A stretch of DNA of 64,000 nucleotides, taken from NCBI RefSeq assembly GCF_019924045.1, contig NZ_JAHXBN010000022.1, forward strand, positions 186,001 to 250,000. Direction: 5' to 3'. Position numbers and translations under genes: made by a program. This document shows, piece after piece, positions 54,687 to 61,214 of this stretch. Below the pieces are notes generated by a model, which was not told the origin of the DNA, did no database searches, and saw nothing but the letters and a program-made list of their open reading frames with translations. The stretch's first letter is position 1, and the number at the start of each line of letters is the position of its first letter. This DNA is from Dyadobacter fermentans (GTDB lineage: Bacteria > Bacteroidota > Bacteroidia > Cytophagales > Spirosomataceae).

Positions 54687-55142
54687 CTAATCACCAAACC
54701 TGACCCGTCGAACATATCGCGGAATCCGATCCTCAATCCAAACACTTTCTTTTGGGTGCCGGTATCTGATTGCGGCAAGCATTTCCTGAGCTTCATCAGC
54801 GGTCCATTCGGTGCCTTCCTTCGCAGGTACGATATTTCCTGCATCGTCCATTGTGACACTTTTAGTACCCGCGAAAGAATCGCTTCGCATAATGACATAG
54901 TGATTCTTAGGAATGTTGAGCTGATATGCATAGTGAAGCATTTCAGAGGCTTCTTTCATATGAGATTCCGTGCAAACAACCCCGAACCGTTTACATATAC
55001 CCTCGGCTACCTGCTGAAAATGAGGTTTGTTTCGAGTAAGTATTTCCCTTGCGTCCATTCGGCTGGTAGCAGTGAGGCGCTTCCAGATTAGCTGTAATCC
55101 GGAATGCAGGAGGTGCCCCTCCAATGAGTATCTATTGTTCAT
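54687..55142 (-). CDS. Hypothetical protein of the prophage control region
   Basis: A 151-residue protein from the ATG at 55142. Longer starts would read through the divergent promoter. It is mostly helical and charged at first (MDAREILTRNKPHFQQVAEG), with IPKNHYVIMRSDSFAG in the middle and a tail rich in arginine (IEDRIPRYVRRVRFG). No family is recognised. No HTH motif is clear. Its place, facing the integrase and divergent from the early genes, is where phages usually keep a repressor or lysogeny gene. Confidence 0.6.
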   Translation of the reverse strand: MNNRYSLEGHLLHSGLQLIWKRLTATSRMDAREILTRNKPHFQQVAEGICKRFGVVCTESHMKEASEMLHYAYQLNIPKNHYVIMRSDSFAGTKSVTMDDAGNIVPAKEGTEWTADEAQEMLAAIRYRHPKESVWIEDRIPRYVRRVRFGD

Positions 55143-55155
55143 GTTGTTGATGAAG

Positions 55156-55183
55156 TTGTGAAGGGACAAAAATAATATCTTTG
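55156..55183. promoter_or_regulatory. Compact divergent promoter pair
   Basis: On the plus strand TTG at 55156-55158, a 17-nt spacer and TATCTTTG at 55176-55183 match the Bacteroidota promoter consensus. On the minus strand TATTTTTG at 55167-55174 also matches. The two -7 elements are one base apart and point away from each other, so polymerase cannot use both at once. The plus start codon at 55189 is so close that its message would be leaderless. Confidence 0.6.
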
Positions 55184-55188
55184 CCGGC

Positions 55189-55401
55189 ATGACAGTACAA
55201 GAACTCAAAGAATGGTTTGAAGGCCGGGAAATACCGGCCGGCCCCGCCTGGATCCACAAGTCCATGAAGGTAGATGATCCTAGGCACTTCCTCCAACTAC
55301 ACTTTGACTCTATTGAAGCAGACCCGAATGAGCGGGCAAACGAGCCGCTGATCCTGCGGTTGATTTTGATGAAAGAATGGGTTGAAAAGAATGAAAAATA
55401 A
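55189..55401 (+). CDS. DUF6965-like small protein
   Basis: A 70-residue acidic protein. ELKEWFEGREIPAGPAWIHK at 5-24, then HFLQLHFDSIEADPNER and LILRLILMKEWVEKN, fits the small DUF6965 family of Bacteroidota phages and islands. Function unknown. It is the first gene of the rightward early group and would have a leaderless message if the promoter at 55156-55183 is used. Confidence 0.65.
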   Translation: MTVQELKEWFEGREIPAGPAWIHKSMKVDDPRHFLQLHFDSIEADPNERANEPLILRLILMKEWVEKNEK

Positions 55402-55478
55402 TTAAAATTTTATTGCACTTTTCTTGTTTCGTAACGATTCATGAGCTATCTTTATATCATCAAACAAACAGATAGCGA

Positions 55479-55619
55479 ATGGATAAATTTCACCTGAGAA
55501 TGCAATTGGCAGCCCTGAAACAGTTACTACGGGACTTGGAGGGTAAGCTAACAGAGGATGAAGTAAATGCGATTTTAGATCGAATTAAGATTCTCCTCCA
55601 ACTACTCGAAGAAGAGTAA
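55479..55619 (+). CDS. Possible 46-residue helical protein
   Basis: An open frame MDKFHLRMQLAALKQLL to the acidic end QLLEEE, with heptad-like leucines throughout (LKQLLRDLEGKL, then ILDRIKILLQLL). The pattern predicts one or two amphipathic helices, a common form for small phage regulators. A GGGGG/CCCCC hairpin (55623-55640) follows at once. The next gene starts 35 bp on. Not matched to any family. Confidence 0.4.
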   Translation: MDKFHLRMQLAALKQLLRDLEGKLTEDEVNAILDRIKILLQLLEEE

Positions 55620-55654
55620 CCTAGGGGGAGAAATCCCCCTTAAACTATATTCTC

Positions 55655-55921
55655 ATGATGAACCAAGAAGAAAAAGCAAGATTTGACAAGCTAATCACCG
55701 AGACGGACAAGGCGATTAAGCAGTACATTGACGAAAAAGGGATAGCCTATCCGCTGGATGAGTGGCTCACCGTTTCGGAGTATTGTAAGAAATTTAATAT
55801 ACCGCGAACGCAGGTAGTAACGACCTGGATTAATCGAGGCGTCATTCCAAAGAAAAATGTTGTGACGATTCCAGAGCTAAATAACTTACGCCTTATTAAG
55901 GCTATAAAGTACCAGGAGTGA
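55655..55921 (+). CDS. Putative HTH (excisionase-like) DNA-binding protein
   Basis: An 88-residue protein. The N-terminal 35 residues are charged and helical, and the core LTVSEYCKKFNIPRTQVVTTW at about 38-58 then INRGVIPKKNVVTIPEL resembles the winged helix of MerR/excisionase proteins, where a helix pair is followed by a short beta wing. It could be the excisionase or an early regulator of the element. Two ATG codons stand in tandem at the start. Assignment rests on pattern only. Confidence 0.55.
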   Translation: MMNQEEKARFDKLITETDKAIKQYIDEKGIAYPLDEWLTVSEYCKKFNIPRTQVVTTWINRGVIPKKNVVTIPELNNLRLIKAIKYQE

Positions 55922-55986
55922 GTTTATCTCGCTTCTGTTTGTTTGATAAAAGGTCAGCCTGGCTATTATGTAGGCAGATTGATTAT

Positions 55987-56099
55987 GCAGCACGCCGGCG
56001 CATTCGTAATGGATGGGTAGGCCCACAGAATAGGTAAGATCCCCGGCCATGACCGGGGAGACGAGAGTTCGAATCTCTCATGCGTCGGGTGCTGCTTTT
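55987..56099 (+). ncRNA. Cloverleaf RNA with tRNA-type T-arm
   Basis: A long closing helix joins 55987-56003 (GCAGCAC, bulged G, CC, GGCGCAT) to 56080-56095 (ATGCGTC, GG, GTGCTGC), about 16 pairs. Inside are three hairpins: TGGG-TAGG-CCCA at 56014-56025, TCCCCGG-CCATGA-CCGGGGA at 56040-56059, and GAGAG-TTCGAAT-CTCTC at 56063-56079. The last is a perfect tRNA T-arm with the conserved TTCGAAT loop, joined directly to the closing helix as in tRNA. The D-arm part is not tRNA-like and the middle hairpin has a 6-nt loop, so it is not a normal tRNA. TTTT follows. An early prophage RNA or degenerate tRNA-Met (CAT) is possible. Confidence 0.6.
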
Positions 56100-56445
56100 G
56101 TATTTTTGAAGGCCGTAGGCGAAAAACCTACTTTCCGTCACAATAAGTCAATACCGTTAACAAATATTTGCATAAAAATTTAGGTATATACGTCAGTATG
56201 GCTCAATTCACACTGAATGAGGTATTTATAATAACTTTTTAGGGGTAACGATTAACTGTAAAATCAGTCTAAGATGCTGATTTTTAGATATTTTGTTTAA
56301 AAACAAATTATACCTTTTTGATTCATTTTGTGTTATTTTGTTACAGTTAACGCTAAATGAGTTTCTTCATCCGGAGAAACACTGGCCTTAACAAGATCGG
56401 TTGAAACAACCGTGACATTAACTAAATCGGAGAAATCCCAGAACT
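56100..56445 (+). promoter_or_regulatory. Long structured leader of the DUF6169 cassette
   Basis: 346 bases without a gene. TTAACTGTAA at 56252-56261 is exactly inverted at 56341-56350 (TTACAGTTAA), with AT-rich DNA between that should hold the promoter. Then GTTTCT/AGAAAC (56361-56380) and CGGTTG/CAACCG (56398-56412) form two hairpins in the leader. The ATG follows 33 bases later. Autoregulation or RNA-level control of the two genes downstream is likely. Confidence 0.5.
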
Positions 56446-56649
56446 ATGAAAACGACACATTCAACAAAGGCACATAGCTCAGATGTTGTAGCTGGTGTCA
56501 AATTTACTGGAGCAACATTCTCACCCGCTAAAATCCGTAAAGGCTCGGCTTTCGCTAAAGTTATTGAGACTAAAAAGCACCTCAAGGCATATGCTAAAGG
56601 AGAAATTACCTTGGCGCAACTCGAATCAATGGGGATAGAACTTGGCTGA
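56446..56649 (+). CDS. Small basic protein upstream of DUF6169
   Basis: A 67-residue protein, rich in K, A and T (MKTTHSTKAHSSDVVAG, then SAFAKVIETKKHLKAYAKGE). It ends with ITLAQLESMGIELG, a short helix-turn pattern. No family is recognised. It overlaps the DUF6169 gene by 8 bp, so the pair is translationally coupled. It may bind the DUF6169 protein or the inverted repeats upstream. Confidence 0.55.
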   Translation: MKTTHSTKAHSSDVVAGVKFTGATFSPAKIRKGSAFAKVIETKKHLKAYAKGEITLAQLESMGIELG

Positions 56650-57130
56650 CATTTACGACTATCAGATTGATCCGAAAACCAAAATGTATGTTTTTACCAC
56701 GGATCATATAGTGGCATTCAAAGTTCTATTGGCAAGAAATCGTACTTGGTTTCCAGATAATCCCGAGCTTTCCCACGTCTACACATTTGATATCTACACG
56801 GATCCTCCGTCAACTATTCGTGATGAGAAAATTAAGGCTACTATTGCTGATATAATCTCAAAACGAATGTTGGACGAACCGGAGATGGTTATAACCTATC
56901 ATTGTGACAACGACGATGGTCGGGGCGTATTCCGCAGTCGCAAATTCAATGGATGGCATCAACTTATGGATCAAGAAGTTATCCATAAATACGATAGAGA
57001 GGTAATTTGCGACGAAGATTCGCTACACTCTTCAATTTTAATTCACAGGGAAAATAGTCGATATAGCCGAATCGTAAACCTTTACAGGTCAGGCGATGGG
57101 GACGTTACAGAAAAATTCTTTTCAGAATAA
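56642..57130 (+). CDS. DUF6169-like protein
   Basis: A 162-residue protein with a TTG start (56642) inside the end of the previous gene. The order DYQIDPKTKMYVFTTDHIVAF, then HVYTFDIYTDPP, then MVITYHCDNDDGRGVFRSRKFNGW, then SSILIHRENSRY fits the DUF6169 family, found mostly in Bacteroidota next to a tiny upstream gene. The D-x-D-D-G-R-G and R-K-F-x-x-W motifs look functional. The family has no known role. Its place inside an island raises toxin/antitoxin or defence as options, but nothing here proves that. A terminator follows. Confidence 0.7.
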   Translation: MADIYDYQIDPKTKMYVFTTDHIVAFKVLLARNRTWFPDNPELSHVYTFDIYTDPPSTIRDEKIKATIADIISKRMLDEPEMVITYHCDNDDGRGVFRSRKFNGWHQLMDQEVIHKYDREVICDEDSLHSSILIHRENSRYSRIVNLYRSGDGDVTEKFFSE

Positions 57131-57157
57131 AAGAGGGGCCTAGAAAGCCCCTTTTTT
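57131..57157. terminator. Terminator after the DUF6169 gene
   Basis: AGGGGC at 57134-57139 pairs with GCCCCT at 57147-57152, extended by A-T pairs, followed by a run of T. It separates the early rightward genes from the leftward lysis operon. Confidence 0.85.
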
Positions 57158-57185
57158 GTGCACTATCCCTAAACTAAATCGAATG

Positions 57186-57698
57186 TCAATTTTCCAGGCA
57201 TATCCTGGTTATCTTTTGATTCCTCAGCAGCCAGCCGGTCAAAAATTCGCGGTAGGCTGCTTTCTTTTTTGCGAGTCCGGTATAGTGCCAGATCCTCATT
57301 TCTGAATACTTCCAAGGGTCTACCTTAGTCGCTCCCTTTAAAGTTCGCGGACCAATCAGACCATCAACGGTGACGCCGGCCGCACGCTGCAACTCTTTGA
57401 TAGCCGTTCCGACTCCGGCATTCACGGCGAAATCCAACACGTGAAGGCTTATCTTATCCGGCAGCAGGTCGCCTTTGATATCATCCCAGAAATCACGTTT
57501 GTACAAGAATTTCGCCCGGTCTTTGGTAAGATTACGGATGTCCTCATCTGGGTAGCGCGCTGCTGATATTCCGAACTTCGTTCCCTTTAAAATGCCTTTA
57601 CCGATCTTCCCTCCGGTCCAGTTGCCCGCATCGCTTTCCTTAGCCGTAAATCCGCCCTCCTCAGCAAGGACGTATTCGATTGCCCGCTCAAACCTCAT
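57186..57698 (-). CDS. Endolysin, glycoside hydrolase family 108
   Basis: A 170-residue muramidase. The catalytic E14 lies in the EEGGFT motif, followed by DAGNWTGG and the family stretch GTKFGISAARYPDEDIRNLT. A C-terminal peptidoglycan-binding part includes VTVDGLIGPRTL. It cuts the sugar backbone of the cell wall to release phage. There is no signal peptide, so it needs the holin, whose gene overlaps its start by 11 bp. Last gene of the leftward late operon. Confidence 0.9.
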   Translation of the reverse strand: MRFERAIEYVLAEEGGFTAKESDAGNWTGGKIGKGILKGTKFGISAARYPDEDIRNLTKDRAKFLYKRDFWDDIKGDLLPDKISLHVLDFAVNAGVGTAIKELQRAAGVTVDGLIGPRTLKGATKVDPWKYSEMRIWHYTGLAKKKAAYREFLTGWLLRNQKITRICLEN

Positions 57699-58269
57699 CT
57701 TTCACCTCCTCTTCCTTGAATGCGAGTAAATCTTTGAAGTCTCCGCTCTTCCTGTATTTGCGGAAAGGGGCGCTAAACGCCCTCGGCAACAATCCGGGCA
57801 AGATTTGATCTACAAGGTCGCACGACTTGATAAAGTAGTACGTGAACATAATTGCGTAGCCCGAAAAGATAAAGTATAGCGCAACGCCTGGTACCTCTTT
57901 CGCTCCTGGCACAGCCTCCGTAACGACCTTAAAAATGACCGTCGTAACCAGCGAAGCGGCGTACCCCAAAGAAATCACGGAAGTAGTCACAATAATCTGC
58001 TCGACCGTTTTTCTTAGAAATATTTCCGCCTTTGCCTCCCCCTCCTTGATGTGCTTAGCGAGCCCTAAGACCGTCATAACAACGAATACCCACGCCACGG
58101 CGGCCGCTAAGGTTCCAGTCAGATCTGATCTGTATGAGAATACCTGAATTATTCCTACTGTTGACGATGAGAGAATCAATAAAACCGGGCTTGTAATCAT
58201 CGCTTTCACAGTCACCCAAACCGTAGCGAACATGCTACCCAGGACATCCAATTGTTCTTGAAATTTCAT
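57688..58269 (-). CDS. Phage holin-like membrane protein
   Basis: A 193-residue protein with four hydrophobic helices (about 20-45, 52-72, 90-115, 127-148) and a charged tail ending EEEVKDEV. Size, helix count and position just before the endolysin gene, with an 11-bp overlap, point to a holin that opens the inner membrane. The sequence itself is not a strong match to a named family, so the call leans on context. Confidence 0.75.
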   Translation of the reverse strand: MKFQEQLDVLGSMFATVWVTVKAMITSPVLLILSSSTVGIIQVFSYRSDLTGTLAAAVAWVFVVMTVLGLAKHIKEGEAKAEIFLRKTVEQIIVTTSVISLGYAASLVTTVIFKVVTEAVPGAKEVPGVALYFIFSGYAIMFTYYFIKSCDLVDQILPGLLPRAFSAPFRKYRKSGDFKDLLAFKEEEVKDEV

Positions 58270-58276
58270 GTAATTA

Positions 58277-58654
58277 TTATTTGTGGGCAGAAAGCCCGGT
58301 TAAAAATCCTGTCCCGAAGCCGGTTCCAAATCCCCACTTAAATCCCTTCCAGAATCCACCCGATTGCCTCGCCTTGCGGACCTCGGCTTCAAAACTTTGT
58401 TTCTGCACGTTGTTTTGCAAAGCCGACAGATGCAAGGCGGCTCGTAGCTCTTCAACTTCTTTTGTTTGGGATTCATAGGCCGATCTGAGTGAAAAGAAAG
58501 TGGGTTTTAGCAACTCGTAACGGTAAGTGCTGTCAAGGAGCGCGTTTTCGTAGACTGTCCTTTGCCTGGGCGTCGCGCCAGATCCTTGCGCCCAGACTGT
58601 CGCGGGCAGGACTAGCAGGGTCCCAATTATTGTAGTTCTGATCTTTGGCTTCAT
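58277..58654 (-). CDS. Possible spanin component, signal peptide plus coil
   Basis: A 125-residue protein. The ATG at 58654 gives a signal peptide (IIGTLLVLPATVWA, cut before QG), a coiled region at about 50-100 (SAYESQTKEVEELRAALHLS), and a C-terminus rich in glycine and aromatics (WKGFKWGFGTGFGTGFL) that may enter a membrane. It overlaps the next gene by 122 bp in another frame, as spanin pairs do. No lipobox is seen, so it would be an odd outer-membrane spanin. Function by context only. Confidence 0.5.
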   Translation of the reverse strand: MKPKIRTTIIGTLLVLPATVWAQGSGATPRQRTVYENALLDSTYRYELLKPTFFSLRSAYESQTKEVEELRAALHLSALQNNVQKQSFEAEVRKARQSGGFWKGFKWGFGTGFGTGFLTGLSAHK

Positions 58655-58847
58655 AGTCCTTGTTGCGTTTTGCGGTTGTGTCGGCGAGCTGATCAGCGCG
58701 GCGCTGGCTCTTCCGGATTGTGTCGGCAAAGCTGGGAGCGTCCGGGTTCGGTGTGGGTTGTCGGAGTCCTCGGTACCAGAGAATGCAGGAGAGAACCAAG
58801 ATCACCACCAGCAGGCCGGCGATGATCTTCCAGTGGTCGAGCTTCAT
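58533..58847 (-). CDS. Possible inner-membrane spanin component
   Basis: A 104-residue protein with one N-terminal membrane helix (residues about 8-24, IIAGLLVVILVLSCILW) and a long polar tail rich in R, K, D and Q that should reach into the periplasm. This matches the build of an Rz-type inner-membrane spanin. The gene starts within the stop of the glycosidase-like gene (ATGA) and overlaps the gene at 58277 by 122 bp. Spanin identity is inferred from build and order (spanins, holin, endolysin). Confidence 0.5.
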   Translation of the reverse strand: MKLDHWKIIAGLLVVILVLSCILWYRGLRQPTPNPDAPSFADTIRKSQRRADQLADTTAKRNKDYEAKDQNYNNWDPASPARDSLGARIWRDAQAKDSLRKRAP

Positions 58848-60718
58848 TTCAGCGTGATCTTTACAACCTTGTTGATACCGCCGCCACGTCCCGAATAAAT
58901 TTCTCTGAACTCCTGCAAGCCGCTGTACCTGGTAATTGGAAACGTGAAGCCGTCGCCCTGAGCAATGCCGGTCATTCCGCTATCGGAGTCGATAAACTCC
59001 GAGCGGAGCCGATAAAGAGCCGGCCCGAGCTGAGCATTGATCTTTGAAGCGAGGAAGGCCATAGCAAAGTGTAGATCATCCCCGCCGCGACGGAAAAACG
59101 GAACTGCCCAGAAATATAGGATATCACCATTTACGTCCTCATCCGGGCTAGTATCCCATGTCTGATCCGCCGACACGTCGTTCGGATCAAATTCTATCGC
59201 ATACCTGGCACCCGGGAAAGTGGCCGCGTTCAAGTCGGTTGCCATCAGCTTTGAGTTCTGGCTTCCGGCATCACCCTCGCTGGAATAGATCATATCGGGC
59301 TGATCAGACGTGCCTGCGCTGAAAATTTCATTCAGCTTGTAAAGGCCGGTCCAGGTGCCGGACGGCGCGCCAACACCTGCATACATTCCCAAACTGCGGA
59401 CTTTGCCTTTGCCGCCTTCACGGACTCCCTGAACGAATGCCGCGTGGAAGTCCTTCAATCCCTTCGTCCGGAACTCGTACCATTTTTTGCCTGCCTCGGA
59501 GTTTGTGAAAAGGTACGCAATGTGTTCCTCGTCGTTTTTTTGCGGGTAAGGAGCTGCCATGCCGCCGGAGTATTCGCGCCATGCAGTCAAATCGGCCTGT
59601 CCGTAGCCGGTCAAAAGAATCTGATTGTTGGATCGCTGAATATTGGTTTCGTATTCCTCGCCTGGCGACGTGGCAGTTGAAATGTAATCCACATACTCAG
59701 GATACCTGGCCATGAACTCAGCGAGGTGCCGCACGGCGTTTTTGAACTTTTGCTGACCAGCTTTGCTGTGCAGACTCGGCATGTATGTTTTTTCGGTACT
59801 CGGCAGCCTACCTTCTGCATGCCATACGAGATCCTGAATTTCGCCAGGGTATTCCGGCTTCCAGTACGGGTCTGGTAATTGTTCCAGCCATTCAGACCTG
59901 TCGAGCATTCCATCGCCGACAACACGCCACGGAATTATCGCGATACATAGCTTTAAACCGCGAGCCTTACAATAGTTGATCAGGTCGAGAACCTTATCGT
60001 CGCGAAATGTACCCTCCCTCGGCTCGTAGCTGTACCACTTCATATTGACACGAATCGCGTCAATGCCCCTGAATTTCTTGCCGTTGTAGGATAGGTTACA
60101 GAATGCTTCGATCCGTTCGAGCCAGTCTGAATTTATACCGGTCGGCGCGCTTACATCGAAGCCGTAACCGGTTAGATTCATAATAATGCTGCGCGTGCCT
60201 TTATTCACGGGAGGCGGGCCATTGCTGCCACCGTCCCCACCATTTCCATTGTCGCCGGTAGGCTTCGGCACCGTGAACGTGCGGGTGTATACTTTGCTCA
60301 AACAGGTATTGCCTTTCAGAGTCAGCACGTATTCACCTGGCGCGAGTGAGTAAGAAATCGGAACGGTGTTCTTCGTGAGTTTATCATTCCCGGAATTGCC
60401 GGTAACCTTCACAATCCCGCTTTGAATAATGGAAAAATCCCATCCAAATACACCCTCGCCGTCGAACAAGACAGTAGCGGAGTTTTGGGTAATATCGTAA
60501 ACGCCAGTAGGCACCGGTCCGCGTTTGCAGCTATCCAAGCCATTGCCGGGATTTCCGGTATCGCCTCCGCCATTGCCTTTGATCTTGAACAGGCTATCCG
60601 CGTAAGCTTTCTGCCGGGCCTCAGACGCCCTGATTTTTCCGTCGATAACCTGATCGATCGACTGTGCGGTTGCTGCCTGACAACACGCCAGGAGTACCGA
60701 TAAAAGCAGCTTTTTCAT
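58844..60718 (-). CDS. Secreted TIM-barrel glycosidase-like protein in the lysis cluster
   Basis: A 624-residue protein. It has a signal peptide (1-18), glycine and asparagine-rich linkers near 48-60 and 158-175, an Ig-like beta domain between them, and a large C-terminal domain at about 180-610. That domain has RGIDAIRVNMKWYSYEPREG, FRDDKVLDLINYCKARGLKL and MARYPEYVDYISTATSPGEE, the pattern of a beta-galactosidase-type (GH42-like) barrel, and SSEGD near 475 may hold the nucleophile. It overlaps the spanin-like gene by 4 bp. A virion-associated or released glycan-cutting enzyme is likely, but the substrate is unknown. Confidence 0.65.
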   Translation of the reverse strand: MKKLLLSVLLACCQAATAQSIDQVIDGKIRASEARQKAYADSLFKIKGNGGGDTGNPGNGLDSCKRGPVPTGVYDITQNSATVLFDGEGVFGWDFSIIQSGIVKVTGNSGNDKLTKNTVPISYSLAPGEYVLTLKGNTCLSKVYTRTFTVPKPTGDNGNGGDGGSNGPPPVNKGTRSIIMNLTGYGFDVSAPTGINSDWLERIEAFCNLSYNGKKFRGIDAIRVNMKWYSYEPREGTFRDDKVLDLINYCKARGLKLCIAIIPWRVVGDGMLDRSEWLEQLPDPYWKPEYPGEIQDLVWHAEGRLPSTEKTYMPSLHSKAGQQKFKNAVRHLAEFMARYPEYVDYISTATSPGEEYETNIQRSNNQILLTGYGQADLTAWREYSGGMAAPYPQKNDEEHIAYLFTNSEAGKKWYEFRTKGLKDFHAAFVQGVREGGKGKVRSLGMYAGVGAPSGTWTGLYKLNEIFSAGTSDQPDMIYSSEGDAGSQNSKLMATDLNAATFPGARYAIEFDPNDVSADQTWDTSPDEDVNGDILYFWAVPFFRRGGDDLHFAMAFLASKINAQLGPALYRLRSEFIDSDSGMTGIAQGDGFTFPITRYSGLQEFREIYSGRGGGINKVVKITLK

Positions 60719-60749
60719 TGGTTTTTAGTTGTTGATGAAATGATACACT

Positions 60750-61181
60750 TTACTTTTTTTCTTCTTTGTCCTTGTTGGGTGGTTGATAGTTTGGGTCGAT
60801 AACGAAGCCTTTAAACCCTTTCAGGTAACCCCGATGCAAGTCCTCGGGTACCTGGTCGATACAATTGGTTTCGATATGTATCTCCTCATCTTGCAGCTCC
60901 TCAATGGCGTCATCAAGTCGGTTTTCGCCATCCTCCGTAAACAGGTAATGCCCGTGGGCATCTTTCAGCAATACGGTAGTTTTTTTGTCCTTCTCGGCGA
61001 ACTTCCGGCGTAACCGGTCCAGCTGCTTATTATACTTTTGGATGTTCGGCTTCCATTCCTCAATGGCGTCGGTAAGCGCATCGCTGAGCGGCGTATCTTT
61101 TTCTTTTGATTCCTCAGCGGATTGCAGGTAGTTGTTTGCCAGGCTGAAAAATTCGATAAGTTTTTTGTAAGTAGTTAGCAT
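60750..61181 (-). CDS. Phage hypothetical protein, coiled and acidic
   Basis: A 143-residue protein, highly charged and helical for the first 90 residues (KYNKQLDRLRRKFAEKDKK), then EDGENRLDDAIEELQDEEIH and a proline-rich end (DPNYQPPNKDKEEKK). No family is recognised. It lies between the tail fibre gene and the glycosidase-like gene on the same strand, with 31- and 33-bp gaps. It may be a tail-fibre assembly chaperone or accessory, by position only. Confidence 0.6.
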   Translation of the reverse strand: MLTTYKKLIEFFSLANNYLQSAEESKEKDTPLSDALTDAIEEWKPNIQKYNKQLDRLRRKFAEKDKKTTVLLKDAHGHYLFTEDGENRLDDAIEELQDEEIHIETNCIDQVPEDLHRGYLKGFKGFVIDPNYQPPNKDKEEKK

Positions 61182-61214
61182 TGATTTTGATTTAGTTTAT
61201 TGATGAAAAATTGA

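Noticed and set aside
55997..56087. Normal tRNA-Met gene
   Set aside because: T-arm and acceptor-like helix fit, but the D-arm part is about 18 nt too long, the anticodon-place hairpin has a 6-nt loop without U33, so it is kept only as a tRNA-like RNA.
52985..56130. Shared AAAAACCTAC near 52990 and 56120 as attachment sites
   Set aside because: Only 10 bases match, the second copy lies inside the element, and phage late genes continue far to the right.
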